A model generated the notes under the pieces. That model made no database searches. It saw nothing but the letters and a program-made list of their open reading frames with translations, and was not told the origin of the DNA. A stretch of 64,000 nt of DNA from Panicum virgatum (taxonomy: Eukaryota > Streptophyta > Magnoliopsida > Poales > Poaceae): assembly GCF_016808335.1 (NCBI RefSeq), contig NC_053149.1, forward strand, positions 34,686,087 to 34,750,086. Reading direction: 5' to 3'. Each line of letters begins with the position of its first letter. Position 1 is the stretch's first letter. The position numbers and the translations under genes were made by a program. Positions 1 through 11,291 of this stretch are shown here, in pieces.

Positions 1-2830
1 TGTGAACTTTTATCCTTTCTTGATGCTTACTCCGGTTACGACCAAATTAAGATGAAAAAGTCCGACCAGCTCGCGACTTCTTTTATCACACCATTCGCAT
101 GTACTGCTACGTTACGAAGCCTTTTGGCCTTAGAAACGCCGGAGCTACATACCAACGGTGTATGCTCCACATTTTCGGGGACCATCTTGGGCGGAACATA
201 GAGGCATATGTCGACGACATCGTTGTAAAATCTAGGAAGGCAGACGACCTAGTTGCTGATCTCCGGATCTCATTCAATTGCCTAAGGGCTAAAGGGGTAA
301 AACTCAACCCCAAGAAGTGCGTGTTCGGGGTGCCTCGAGGCATGCTCTTGGGCTTCATTGTCTCCCAGCGGGGCATCGAACCCAACTCTGAGAAAGTCTC
401 GGCCATCGCTCGGATGGGACCGATACGAGACCTAAAGGGGGTATAGAGGGTCATGGGATGCCTCGGCGAGAAAGGCTTACCCCTGTATCGACTCTTGAGG
501 AAAACCGAGTGCTTCACGTGGACCCCCGAGGCTCAGGAAGCCCTCGACAGGCTGAAGGCATCGCTCACTCACGCCCCCATTCTCACACCACCCACGGATG
601 GCGAGCCCCTCTATCTATACGTAGCTGCGACGACCCAACTGGTCAGCGCGGTGGTCGTTGTCGAGAGACAAGAGGAGGGCCATGCTCTGCCCGTCCAACG
701 GCCGGTGTACTACATCAGTGAGGTGTTGTCTGAAACTAAGACACGCTATTCGCAGATTTAGAAGTTGCTCTACGCAGTGGTTTTGGCTCGGCGCAAGCTG
801 CACCACTACTTCGAGGCCCATCCCGTCACCGTGGTCTCGTCTTTCCCTTTGGGAGAGATAGTCCGCAACAGGGAAGCTGAGGGTAGAATTGCCAAATGGT
901 CTGAGGAGCTGATGGGAGAAACTCTCACCTACGCCCCCCGCAAAGCCATCAAGTCCCAAGTCTTGGATGACTTCGTGGCTGAGTGGACGGACACTCAGCT
1001 GCCCCCACCGCAAATCCAGGCCGAATGCTGGACCATGTACTTCCCTGCAGCTAATAACATGGCGGAGTACGAGGCCTCCTCTTCATCTCACCCCTCGGAG
1101 ATCACGTGCGATACATAATACGCTTGCACTTCCCTGCATCTAACAACATGGCAGAGTACGAGGCCCTCCTCAGTGGCCTCCGCATCGCCATCGAGCTCGA
1201 CGTCAAGCGCCTCGACATGCGCGGTGACTCTCAACTCGTCATCGATCAAGTGATGAAGGAATCTAGCTGTCACGACCCGAAGATGGAGGCATACTGCAAA
1301 GCAGTGCGCTACCTCGAGGACAAATTCGATGGCATAGAACTCAATCACGTCCCGCGCAAGTATAACGAGGATGCCGACGAACTAGCCAAGATCGCATCGG
1401 GGTGGACCACCGTCCCCGCAAACAAGCCCTCCGTCAAATTCAAGGATCCGGCGGAGCCGGTTCCCTCGACCGCTGGGCCCTCCGGCGGGAACCCCCCGGC
1501 GGACGAGGTCAAGCCCATGGACATTGACTTCAGGACCTCCTCTGCGGACGAGGCCGAAGCAAAAGAGATCGACGAGGCCCCAACTTCACAAGATTGGCGC
1601 GCCCAGTACCTTGACTGGATGATTCGAGGGGTCCTACCCTCGAACCGCGCTCAGGCACGGCGCCTCGCCAGGCGGGCCAAGTCTTTCGTCCTAATCGACA
1701 ACGAGTTATACAAGCGCAGTCCCTCGGGAGTCTTGCAGCGATGCATCCCCATCCCCGAGGGCAAGGAGCTGATCCGCGACATCCACGCTGGTGTCTGCAG
1801 CCACCATGCTGCGCCACATACCCTCGTGGGTAACACGTTTCGGCAAGATTTTTACTGGCCCACCATAGTCGCCGACGCCACTGACGTCGTGCAGACCTGC
1901 GAGGGTTGCCAATTTTATGCTCGAAAAACGCACCTCCCCGCGCACGTTCTGCAGACCATCCCCATCACATGGCCTTTCGCTGTGTGGGGACTGGACCTCG
2001 TCGGTCCGCTGCAGAAGGCGCCCGGGGGCTTTACCCACTTGCTGGTGGCGGTCGACAAATTCTCCAAATGGATCGAGGCTCGACCCATCGGCAGGATCAA
2101 ATCCGAGCAAGCGGTTCTATTCTTCACCGACATCGTCTTCAGGTTCGGGGTCCCGAATTCGATCATCACCGACAACGGCACCCAGTTCACAGGCAAGAAG
2201 TTCTTGGCGTTCTGCGACAGCTACCACATACGTGTGGATTGGTCGGCTGTTGCACACCCACAGACAAACGGGCAAGTGGAGCATGCTAATGGCATGATCC
2301 TCCAAGGACTGATGCCAAGAATCTTCAACAAGTTGAACAAATTCGGCCGGAGGTGGCTCACGGAGCTACCCTCGGTCATTTGGAGCCTGAGGACGACCCC
2401 AAGCAGAGCCACGGGCTTTACTCCATTCTTCCTCGTCTATGGCGCCGAGGCCATACTCCCCACGGACTTGTAGTATGGGTCGCCAAGGCTCAAGGCATAC
2501 TAAGAGCAGCAGAACCAGCGAGCTCGCGAAGACTCGCTGGATCAAGTGGACGAGGCTCGAGACGTGGCACTCCTACACTCTGCGCGCTACCAGCAGTCTT
2601 TACGAAGATATCAAGCGCAGAGAGTCCGGCGCCGAGACCTCAACAAAGGGGACTTGGTGCTGAGGCTTGGACAAAACAGCAGGGGCCGCCACAAGCTCTC
2701 ACCGCCATGGGAGGGCCCGTACATAATCGCCGAGGTGCTCAAACCTGGCACATACAAGCTGGCGAATGACAAAGGCGAAGTCCTCACCAACGCTTGGAAT
2801 ATACAGCAGCTACATCGCTTCTATAATTAG
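1..2830 (+). pseudogene. pol: decayed pol (reverse transcriptase, RNase H, integrase) of the Tat-type element
   Basis: Reverse transcriptase reads in frame from base 1 (LDAYSGYDQIKM), shifts frame near 90, then continues 99-446 with an intact YVDD catalytic box (EAYVDDIVVKS) at about 215-245. A TAG ends that ORF at 444-446 and part of the connecting region is missing. RT-linked RNase H follows at 453-761 and 765-1118, divided by a TAG at 759-761. A second RNase-H-like domain and the integrase occupy 1106-2473. After another TAG (2471-2473) the integrase C-terminus resumes at 2546-2830 (KGDLVLRLGQ..PPWEGPYII) and ends with a natural stop. At least three stops and one frameshift make this non-functional. 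Domain order is RT, RNase H, second RNase H, integrase, as in Tat-lineage elements. Confidence 0.9.
1106..2473 (+). CDS. integrase-bearing ORF of the Tat-type pol (open piece of a broken gene)
   Basis: This 455-residue open piece starts with the second RNase-H-like domain (NNMAEYEALLSGLRIA, then RGDSQLVIDQV, conserved acidic positions present). A low-complexity linker at about residues 115-160 follows. Next come an integrase zinc finger (HAGVCSHH.. and CEGCQFYARK, an H-H-C-C set) and a retroviral-type integrase core. The core shows the three catalytic acids: D in WGLDLVGPL, D in IITDNGTQF, and E in NGQVEHANG. It ends prematurely at a TAG after ..EAILPTDL, inside the normal protein. In an active element this enzyme would insert the cDNA into the chromosome. 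The start given is only the first methionine of the open piece; the true protein is a polyprotein beginning far upstream. Confidence 0.85.
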   Translation: MRYIIRLHFPASNNMAEYEALLSGLRIAIELDVKRLDMRGDSQLVIDQVMKESSCHDPKMEAYCKAVRYLEDKFDGIELNHVPRKYNEDADELAKIASGWTTVPANKPSVKFKDPAEPVPSTAGPSGGNPPADEVKPMDIDFRTSSADEAEAKEIDEAPTSQDWRAQYLDWMIRGVLPSNRAQARRLARRAKSFVLIDNELYKRSPSGVLQRCIPIPEGKELIRDIHAGVCSHHAAPHTLVGNTFRQDFYWPTIVADATDVVQTCEGCQFYARKTHLPAHVLQTIPITWPFAVWGLDLVGPLQKAPGGFTHLLVAVDKFSKWIEARPIGRIKSEQAVLFFTDIVFRFGVPNSIITDNGTQFTGKKFLAFCDSYHIRVDWSAVAHPQTNGQVEHANGMILQGLMPRIFNKLNKFGRRWLTELPSVIWSLRTTPSRATGFTPFFLVYGAEAILPTDL

Positions 2831-3422
2831 AATTCCGAGCTATTTGTACATCGTTTGTACTCGCATTTTCGATTTCCCAAAATAATAAAGAAGTATGCTT
2901 TACTTGTTTATTTTTGGGAACCTTCTGGACCCTCGAGGGCTCGGACGCGCACGAACACTGAGGAACGCTTGGCTTTACCCTTGGCAAAGCCAACCCTCCC
3001 TCGGGGGCTACCACGGGGGAACCCCCGTAGTCCCCAAAAATCGCCAACATTTTTTCGAAATATTTCCGTCTCGTCTCTAAGCTTCTCGTATACTTGGGAA
3101 AAACAGACGTGAGGCGTAAGCAACTACAGTACGGGGCCGGCCGAGTCATCGGGCTACCTACGCCTCCGGGATACGGCACCCCCCTCACCACCCCACGCCT
3201 ATGTCGCTTATGAACGCGAAATTCCTCGCAGAAGTCTATCTAAGTCGCATATGAGAACACGGAAATAAAGTAAAGAGAACGCGAGCTCGAACGCACAAGG
3301 CCTCGATAGGCCACACTGTCAATTTCAACGATTTAATGAAAACAAATTTCTTTATTCATAAATTCATAAGTACGATTACAACGAACACTAATCTATTACA
3401 TGGGCTTCGAGGCCCAGCCTAT
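2831..3422. other. non-coding stretch between pol and antisense gene
   Basis: This stretch lies in the Tat-type element between the pol stop and the stop of the antisense gene. Several frames are open for 70-130 codons but none has a recognisable domain, and the codon content looks like shadows. AATAAT/AATAAA-like signals occur near 2880 and 3265 and could end the two converging transcripts; this is inference. Confidence 0.5.
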
Positions 3423-6400
3423 CTACAGGTTGTCATCCCCCCTCTGTGGATCTGCGACAGCGTCGAATTCAGCTATCGGGGGGATGTCGGCTTCGAGCTT
3501 TTCGGCAAGCACCACGGCGAACTCCTCGGCGGCTGCGTCGGCGTCGTCCATGATGGCTGAAGCGGCACCCGCATCAGCGTCGTCTGCAACCACGTACCCC
3601 GACGACACTCTCTGCAGGTCCATGAGGTAGTGCGTCGAGGCCACGGCGAGGGCGCGAAGGACACCGAGGCGGAAGGTGCTCTTGGCGTGCTCAGCGATCC
3701 GGCAAACTAGCACTCGCAGGCGACTGATCACTGAGCTACTAGATACAGCGCCCTCCCCCTCGAGCTCCTAGCACACGCTCACGACGGTCCGCTCGAGGTC
3801 AGCGTACTCTGTTTGAGCCGCCATGAGCGCGGTGCCTACTGCCTCATTCACCGTGGTCTCGTCCGCCACTCTCTGTCTCAGCTCTGATCAAAGAAATCAA
3901 GATCAGCTGTGAAAAAGTAAAACCCAACTATAGCGAAATTTCGAGTACTTACCCACGATGCTCTTCTGTGCCTCCTCCCTCTGGACTCGGGTGGCCTCCT
4001 CGAGCGAGGACAAGGAGTTTTCCTTCTCCCTGAGGGCGGCCTCCACGTTCTGGATAGCCACCTCCTTCTCCTCGAGGGCTTTGCCCTTTTCCTGGAGGGT
4101 CCCAGAGAGTGTGACGATGGTCACCTCTTTCTGGAGAAGCTCAGTCTCCTTCTGCTCAAGCTCCATCCTAAGGCGTTGTAGCTTGGCAGTCTGCTCCTCA
4201 GCTTCCCGAGTCTTCTGCTCTACTGCGGCCCTCTGGACGTCACGCTCGCCAGTAACCCGCGCTAACTCCTCCTCCAGCGCCTGCTAACGCGCCCCCAGAT
4301 CCGTCATCCTGGTGTTGGCCTCGATATTCTTGAGCACCAACTCAGCATTGTGTTGTCCGAGCCAGCCTATCTGGGAGTGCAGCCGGGTCATCTCGGCGCT
4401 CTTTCTGCGCGAGATATCCTTGAGCCGCTGCGAAAGGAAAGGCGTGGGTGAAGCAAGCAAAATCAGGACAAAAAATACGAACAATTCTCGGGGAGGAGCC
4501 GCTTACCTGGCTGATCTGGTAATCTGTTGTCCGATGAAGCTCCAGGGCGCGTTCGAGGTGGTTCTGAATATGAGAACCTGCCTCGAACTGCACCTGCCAG
4601 ATGGCTTCCTCCTCTTGCTCATTGCGGAGAAGCTCCGGGGGGACCACGGACTGGACGATTGCCCCATGCTGGCCCCCCGGATGTCCCCTCATCGAGCACC
4701 TCCGCGCAGGCCGACTTGAACTCGGCGATCTTGTCGGCGGCGCTCGCCGCAGCAGCGGGGTCGATGTCTCTCGAATCCCCGTATTCCCCGCTACTGTCCG
4801 GCAGCTGCACCACCGGGATCGCGATGTCCGTCGCCGCCTGCGCCGTCATCGTCGGCGCCATCATTACCGCAGCAACACCCACGTACTGGGCCTCTCCGGG
4901 CGCCAAGACGCAGGTTTCCTCCACCATCGGCGCCCTCTGCACCGACTCCTCTATGACTCCCTCGACCCCAGCCCTCGGGGGCTCGGGGACGAGGGTCTCC
5001 ACCTCTGCCTGACCTGCAGGGCGCTCCTACGCACCCCCACCAGATCTTTCCTCTGCAGCTGGCCGGGTGGCGCTATCCGCACCACTCCGACTGACCTCGA
5101 TTTCGACGGCTGACCGGGCGGCGTCATCTGCGCCGCCCCGGCCGGCCTCCCCCATGGTGTCAGCCGGAGCGGTTGCTTCGGTTCCGCTCTGGCCGGCGTC
5201 ACATCCGTTCCCTTGCGTTAGAGCCCGTTGCGCCACTTAAGTCCCTCGAGCCATCGCCACCCGCAGCTTCGCGGCCTCCGCCACAATATCTACAATGGGC
5301 AGAGGCTGCGGCGCCATGTGCGGCGTGGCGTGTGCCCTGGTCTTGAGGGCTATGACTGGCGCGAGTGGGACTGTATCCTTAGCGACGGCCCCGGGGCTGG
5401 AAATCATGGAAGAAAAATTGAGGTTAGCAGGAACGGGGAATCAACTAAATGAACGCAAAAGAACAAAACCAGAGACGCTTACCCAGACCGGGCACCCATG
5501 CTGCACTTGCCCGTGCCGCTCCTTCAGGCCCGCGGCACACCGACATCCCTCGATGCCTGATCCGAGGGTGTCACCCTCGGAGCAGGCTGAGGCCTCGAGG
5601 CCGTCTGCGCAGACACCCCCGCGCTCGCCGCGGACCCATCGCCGCCCGTTAACATCATGCGCGCGGGGACCCCCTCGCCCGTCGCTGGCTGGGGCGACCT
5701 CTGCTCTGTCGTGGGCGCAGACGATTCTCCACCCACCGCCGGCGCGGGTGACCCTCGTCCCGCCACCGGCGTGGGTGATCTCCGCTCCGCCGTATCTGGC
5801 GCCTCATCGCCATCCCCCTGATAGACCGGCGGGGAACTCGCACCCGCCGCTGCCGCCTCGTCGTTGCCCGGGGGATGAGCCTCGGCGTCCGAGGCCTCCT
5901 CCTCGTCATCCGTGGATTCGGGCGTGGCATGCCGCGGTTTCCCCTCCTCACGTGCAATCTTGCACGCCTTGTCATGCCTCTCTTTTCTCTTCCTCTCGGT
6001 CGTCGCCTCCACCGCATCTTTCCGCTTCTTCGCCGCCTCTGCGTGCAGGCGGTTGATTTGGCGTTCTTCCGGGACCGGAGGCCTCGAGGGGTGGCACTTC
6101 AACCCCTGCAAAACACAACCAAGTCGAAGTCAGGAGGCGGGGAAAGGAACAACACAAGACAACAACGAATCCGGAATCGAGACTCACCAGAGAAATGTAC
6201 CCCGGCTCGGGGCGCATCTTGATCCTCCAAAGATCTTCGGGGTCACTGGGGAACTCCGCTACCGTGCTCCTCGCCCTCCAGGCAGCGATGTCTTGGGGGA
6301 GCAGCTCGACTGACGTCCTCGAGCCCGAGGCCCGGGCCTCAGGGGTGAGCTTGAAGATCGGCAGGACCCTCTCCATGAGAGGGATCACCCTCTGCCGGTG

Positions 6401-7102
6401 GAAATTCACGATGACGGCAGCCTCCGTCAACCCTCTTCGATCCAGGTGCTCCAGCGCGTCGGTGAGGGCCTTGAGCCTGGCTTGATGCGCTGGGGGCGAA
6501 ACCCCCCAGTCCCACTTCTCGGGCCTCTCCCAGAGCACCCTGTTGGTGAATGCCGGGAGCTTGCTGCTGACGTTGCGCAGGTAGAACCACCCTTGAGTCC
6601 ACCCAGCGTTGTTTGTTTTCATCTTGTTGGATATGTATAAATTCTTCCGGCTTGGGCGCAAGTGGAGCATCAGGCCGCCTGCGCGCGCGTACCTCTTTGC
6701 TTGGTTCCGCACGTGCTCGACGAAGAGCTCGCCACGGAAGAGGTGGATCCACAGATCCCAGTGCGCCTTGATCCCTAAGTATCCCTCGCAGACGGCAACG
6801 AAGACCGCCGCTTGGGAGATGGAGTTGGGGCTGAAGTTGTGCAGCTCCGCTCCATAGTGGTCGCACAACGCCCGCATGAATCGCCCCACGGGAATGCCGA
6901 ATCCCCGCTCGTGGAGCCTCACGAGGCTCACGACGTAGCCCGCGGGGGGATTCGGCTCTATCTCCTCCGGTCGTGGGGAGATCCACGTCGACACCCCTGA
7001 GTCGGGGTTCAGCGGGAGCAGCCTGTCCTCGACAAGCCGCTCCAAAACCGCCTCGGTGGTAGTGGATCTCCCCCACGGCAACGACTCCTGGATGTCCGCC
7101 AT
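3423..7102 (-). pseudogene. antisense accessory gene of the Tat-type element (putative gypsy-type transposon family, PF04195-like), five exons, broken
   Basis: This gene is read opposite to pol. Exon 1 (7102-6188) starts at ATG in MADIQESLPWG and holds the conserved domain (GFGIPVGRF, YGAELHNFSPNSI, GYLGIKAHWDLWIHLF). This matches the family called putative gypsy type transposon (PF04195, Transposase_28). Exon 2 (about 6105-5483) is a charged, Pro/Ala-rich region. Exon 3 (about 5396-4507) is Ala/acid-rich. Exon 4 (4427-3953) is a heptad-rich coiled coil (many E/K/L/Q). Exon 5 (about 3887-3423) has the conserved tail ALAVASTHYLMDLQRVSSGY, then MDDADAAAEEFAVVLAEK. Splice sites are GT-AG and read well. 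TAG stops at about 4284 and 3770 break it. The function in these elements is unknown; a structural or regulatory role is often suggested. Confidence 0.75.
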
Positions 7103-9729
7103 TGCTTCAGACCAAGGGGGGACGCAGGGAGGCAAGCTCTGCAGTGGCTAAGGTGCGCTCTCACTTTCCTTCCTCTACTTACTCTCGCTCTCGGCTACGT
7201 GACCAGAAGGCAGGGGAGGCGAAGAAGGCAGGGGAGGAGAAGGCAAACGGCCAGGTGAGCCCAAAACAACCCCTTTCTCCTCGCTTTATTTCACCGCCAC
7301 GGACGGGTTTGCCGCCACGGCAAGAGTCTACCGCATTGAATGCGGTAGATTTGGCTGTCACTGACGGATGGGTCCCACGACCGCGGAGTCTCACACGCGC
7401 GCACTCGGCAATAATTACGGCGCGGTAATCGACGGGCGCGGCGCGACTGTTGCGCTGTTCCATCCGTCAGCCGCCGCCCACGCCGCTTCGCCTGCCCGAG
7501 GTAGACGCCTAAAAAGGCACGCCCGCATTGCACCGCACGAATCAGGCCACGTCGCCCACGACCGGCGAAAAACCCGTTCGCGTGACCCACAACTCCGTGC
7601 CGTTCGCGAATTGTGACGGAATATTCCTCCCGGGGGCTTTTTATCCTCGAAGGAATCACATTCCGAGGCCTTACTGATCAGGGGTTCGAAGCCTGGCCCG
7701 TCGAGGGTTCAACAGGCGCCCTAGATCGCCCGAGTCAGGGATTGCATGGATGTGTCATACAAGCTACCCTCAAACACGGAGTTCGAGACATCCTACGCAG
7801 TGTTCAAGGCCAGTCGAGGGTGCCTAGTAGGGGGATCCCATTGAGGGAGAGCATCGAGCCCTCGGACCCTATCGAACGGGTCCGAGCCCCGCCTAGCGAA
7901 CCTTTGCAAGCACTTTATGTGACGTGTCCATGGACCACGAGCCGACCCTTATCGAACGGGGCACGGACGTCCGCTTGAACTACCCGCTAATAGCTCACTG
8001 AAGCTGCCATAGCTCGCGGCCCGGGTATGGGTAGCATGGTGCGCTTCACCCCTCCTCCCTGCAGAAAGGCGACGAGGGTCGTAATCAAAGTTGAGAGTTC
8101 CCTGAATGCCTTCACGAGGGCCTGGGCTCGGGGGCTCCTCGCACACCGCAGCTCAGGCCGCACCCTCGAATAAGTGGATAACCGTCGATTGTGAAGCTCC
8201 GCGTGTCTAACCAAATCCCCTACTATTAATGCGCGCCCACCTGACGGTTAGGCTGAACACTCGGTCGCAGTACCAGCACTGAGAATGCCAAGGGCGGCTA
8301 AAAGAGTGCCAATGCCGGCTGAAAAAGACGCTGGACGGCCACCACAGTGAAGCAACCCAGTAGGGCGACGTTTATAGCCCTTGGACGAGTACAAACTCTC
8401 CTCCAAGGCCTCGGAGGCCACACCCGCGGGTGCGCTGACGCGCCCCCACGGAGGAAACTCCACACAAATTCGAGGGCTGAAACCCTCTGTATACCCCTAT
8501 ACCCTCGGTCATCCTCCCCGTGAAGGAGAAAGAGATTTTATTACTCGATGCAAATAAAGATTACAAAGGGTTACAGGCGCGAAGCCGTCGAAAGGTACAA
8601 ACACGTCGCCACCTGCGTGGCAATTTTCCCTGTCTTGGGGAGGAGCGAGCAACGAAGAAAAGCACCAAGCCCCTGGCTGACGCGACGGCCAGGCTGCTAG
8701 GGATGCGAGGAATAGTCCCCAGACCGCACGGGTCCAGCGGGATGCTCTCCTCGCAAGCTTTATTCTAGCATCTCCTCCTCCTCCACCGAAGACCATGCAG
8801 GGGATCGAGCTTGCGGACAGCACCCTCCGCACCGTCTCCACGAGAGCAACCTTGTCGCCGGGGGGGGGGGGGGACGATGCGAAGAACAGCCACCAAACCC
8901 GGCACCAGTGCCATGATCAGGCGTCTCCATCCCCCTTCAGGCTAGGGGACATCATAGAAGCAGGACCCCACGGGCCCAATGCTCTTCTGTTGATCCCACT
9001 GAAGCTAAGGGATGGTGCGCACACCCTCTCCGGCTTTCCCCCGCCGCTCGCAAGCATTCTTCTAGTACCAGAGCCTAAAAAAAAGGCCAGGCCACTCCAT
9101 CTGGGGGCCGGTCACGAAAGGCGAAAGAAAACATTACAAGACTTAGGCAATGCTAGAAGAAAGGCATGGAATTTGGAGAGGAAGAGGAGTCCCACGACCC
9201 CTATTTATAGCTGCATCGGGCACCAAGCTTCAAGCCTGTCGAAGGGCGAAGGTTTGGGCAGCCCATGACGGCGCGGCACTCCACGAGCAAAAGATGCCCT
9301 CGGTTATCACGCCGAGACATGACCGAACAAAATAAAGCCGAGTCCCTGGACGCTGAGCGGCACAGTATCGGCCAAGACCGACCGCCCTCGAACGACACAT
9401 CGCAAGGCAACCAGGAAAAGCGGGGCCAAGGCCTTGAACGCGGGACAGCGCGATGAAAGCACCAGCTGCCGAGCAGCAGGCACCATCGTCGCCCTGGCCC
9501 ACTCAGCACGCGGATGTGTCTCATTCCCAGAACGAACCAAAAAAGGCACGTGCCTCGAAGTACTCTCCCTGCAGGTGCACTACCCCGACCGACGAGTTGT
9601 CACATCCGCTGGGCTGGCACCCAGGTGCGCCTGGCAGGTGCACAGCACCGACTGATCACGTCAAGGGGGAAAATCGCTGAAATACCCTTTGGCCGAATCC
9701 CTTGACTCGACCAAAGCCTCGGGGGCTAC
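7103..9729. other. non-coding internal region of the Tat-type element
   Basis: No protein domain is visible in any frame. The stretch is rich in CCTCGAGGG-like words. It includes a 14-base G run near 8858-8871 and a CTATTTATAG box at 9201-9210, which on the - strand reads as a TATA box (CTATAAATAG) and could serve the antisense gene, whose ATG lies about 2.1 kb downstream. The right edge (about 9715-9729, AAAGCCTCGGGGGCTAC) is the likely polypurine primer site for plus-strand synthesis next to the LTR. Confidence 0.6.
9201..9210 (-). promoter_or_regulatory. TATA-like box for the antisense transcript
   Basis: On the - strand this reads CTATAAATAG, a good plant TATA consensus in a GC-rich context. 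It points toward the antisense gene starting at 7102. There is no direct evidence of use. Confidence 0.35.
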
Positions 9730-9904
9730 TGTTGGGTACCACGATTAGGGACACCCTAACCGGGGTACTAAGGTCACCCAAAAAAACGCAAACACACATT
9801 AGGCAACTAGGCCCACGAAGGCCCATGGCCTCCTTCCAATCTGGAAGAAAGGAAAGGACTCAAAGAAGCCCACCATGCGGCCCATTCGCATCCCCCCTCG
9901 AACC

Positions 9905-10062
9905 CGCGGAGCGATCTCCGCCTCGCTCGAGGGCTCTCATTGAGACCCTCGACTGCGCCACGCATCTCCGCCTCGCTCGAGGGTAGCGAATCTGCCCTCG
10001 AGCGGGCAAATCATCCCTCGCCTCGCTCGAGGGTAGCGCTGCATCTCCGCCTCGCTAGAGGC
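9905..10062. repeat. short direct repeats inside the LTR U3
   Basis: The words CTCCGCCTCGCTCGAGGG and GCCTCGCTCGAGGGTAGCG recur about four times with variable spacing. Each contains CTCGAG (XhoI-like palindrome). Such U3 repeats often act as enhancer-like units in LTR elements. Confidence 0.7.
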
Positions 10063-10838
10063 CACCCCTCGGCGTAAGGGACAAACGACCCTGTCGCTCA
10101 CCCGCCCGTCGTACGGAGGCATTAAGTGCCAACCACTCCTCCTCAGCGCCTAGGACAGACGGTGTCAGGCCGCCATTCCCCACAGTGGCTGTGACTAGAG
10201 TCCCATCCGCCAACTCCGGTCACTGTTCTGCCATCCCGGACGCTGTGGCGACACTGTCGAACCTGCAACGTGGGACGAGATGGGCTCGACACTATTCCAA
10301 TTACTATTCCGCTAACTCCGGCCTTCCGGACTCCACCTCATCACACATATGGCCGGCCCCGGACCTGCCTCCTGCTCGGGGAGGGGTCCGGTGTCGCCAC
10401 GCGCCCCCTCGAAGAGGGATGCCCATCACTAGCAGCCGAGGGCCCGGACCTCCCCCCTCGAGGAGTCCGGGACCTCCACGCGACCCTCGGACCTCCTTAG
10501 TGCGCACGCCAACATTTCGTCCAGGGGGGTCCGGGATCGCCACGTGCCCCGTTACCACTAGAGCACGCAAGACCCTGACCTGCATGGCCCACAGAACGCC
10601 ATCACGCCACATCTGGAGGACTGTACACCCTACAGCAACGACCACGCCGCCTACTGGGGTTGGCAGGACGCCAGTGCGATCTCCGCGAGGCCAAAGACGA
10701 TGCCCAGGACGACCACCACACCCGACGCCATACCCCACAGTGTACTTCCCACAGTACTCGACTGTTGTATCCCCACAGCTCGGGGAGAAACGACGACTTC
10801 CGCGATCCCCTGTACATGTGCTCGTCCCTCCTCGTGTC

Positions 10839-10845
10839 TATAAAA
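10839..10845 (+). promoter_or_regulatory. LTR TATA box
   Basis: TATAAAAGGAGG follows GTGTC in the 3' LTR; this is the only strong TATA in the LTR. As part of the 3' LTR it could drive read-out transcription into 11202 onward (CACTA remnant and DUF295 fragment). Confidence 0.6.
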
Positions 10846-11201
10846 GGAGGAGGCAGGCTTCCCTTAAGGGGGTCGATCGGCTCTCTAGGCATTACACCGC
10901 ACACAGAGCACATTCTCGCTTCTAGCCCCAACATCGCTACTCGCCACGCTCAACCCCTCTTCTAGCAGAGACTTGGGAGCCTCCCTCCCTCTCTCACTTC
11001 GCTTGTACCCCCTACTACAAGCACTCCGGGGTGCAAGATAATACAGTGCCCTCGCACACCCTCTTGCTGGACGTACGGCCCCGCGGCCGGAACCAGGATA
11101 AATCCGTGCGTTACTGTGTTGCCTCTTGCATCAACATCTGGGACGAGGAAACACGCAACATTTATTAGTTGGGATCCGGACCCCGGGTCGAGACACCGAC
11201 A

Positions 11202-11291
11202 ATACCGTGTGCGCTTTGCCGTGTGTTACACACGGCAAAGCCTTTGCCGTGTGCTTTTGGCACACCGCAAACTAGACGACTCCGGTAGTGT
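11202..11291. mobile_element. right end of a CACTA element, cut by the Tat-type LTR element
   Basis: The 90 bp between the LTR and the F-box fragment carry inverted copies of the CACTA subterminal word (TTTGCCGTGTG / CACACGGCAAAG). They end in ACTCCGGTAGTG, the inverse of a CACTACCGGA.. terminus. The same terminus and subterminal word belong to the large element at 14768-51488, so this is a second copy of that family. The rest of it lies left of the LTR element, outside the window. Confidence 0.85.

Larger units (their letters stand above)
1..11201 (+). mobile_element. Ty3/gypsy LTR retrotransposon, Tat/Grande type, 3' part (5' end outside window)
   Basis: Pol reads on the + strand from the first base, so the 5' LTR, gag and protease lie left of the window. 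After pol comes a long segment with an antisense gene, then non-coding DNA, a polypurine stretch ending ..CGGGGGCTAC at 9729, and an LTR with TG..CA ends at 9730-11201. An accessory gene on the opposite strand between pol and the 3' LTR, and an integrase followed by a late RNase-H-like domain, are known features of the Tat lineage (Grande, RIRE2 and relatives). The element sits inside a CACTA remnant: CACTA subterminal repeat starts directly after the LTR. The likely 5-bp target duplication at its right side is ATACC (11202-11206), but its partner is not visible. Confidence 0.9.
9730..11201 (+). repeat. 3' LTR of the Tat-type element (1,472 bp)
   Basis: The LTR begins TGTTGGGTACC at 9730, directly after the G-rich primer tract, and ends ..GAGACACCGACA at 11201, so it has the standard TG..CA termini. 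A strong TATA box (TATAAAA, 10839-10845) lies about 1.1 kb into the LTR, marking the end of U3. Short repeats of CGCCTCGCTCGAGGG fill 9905-10062. The partner LTR is outside the window, so LTR age cannot be estimated. Confidence 0.88.

Noticed and set aside
5295..6313. + strand frames of 115-253 codons
   Set aside because: They are shadows of the antisense gene exons (3423-7102), whose - strand frame has the recognisable domain and splice sites.
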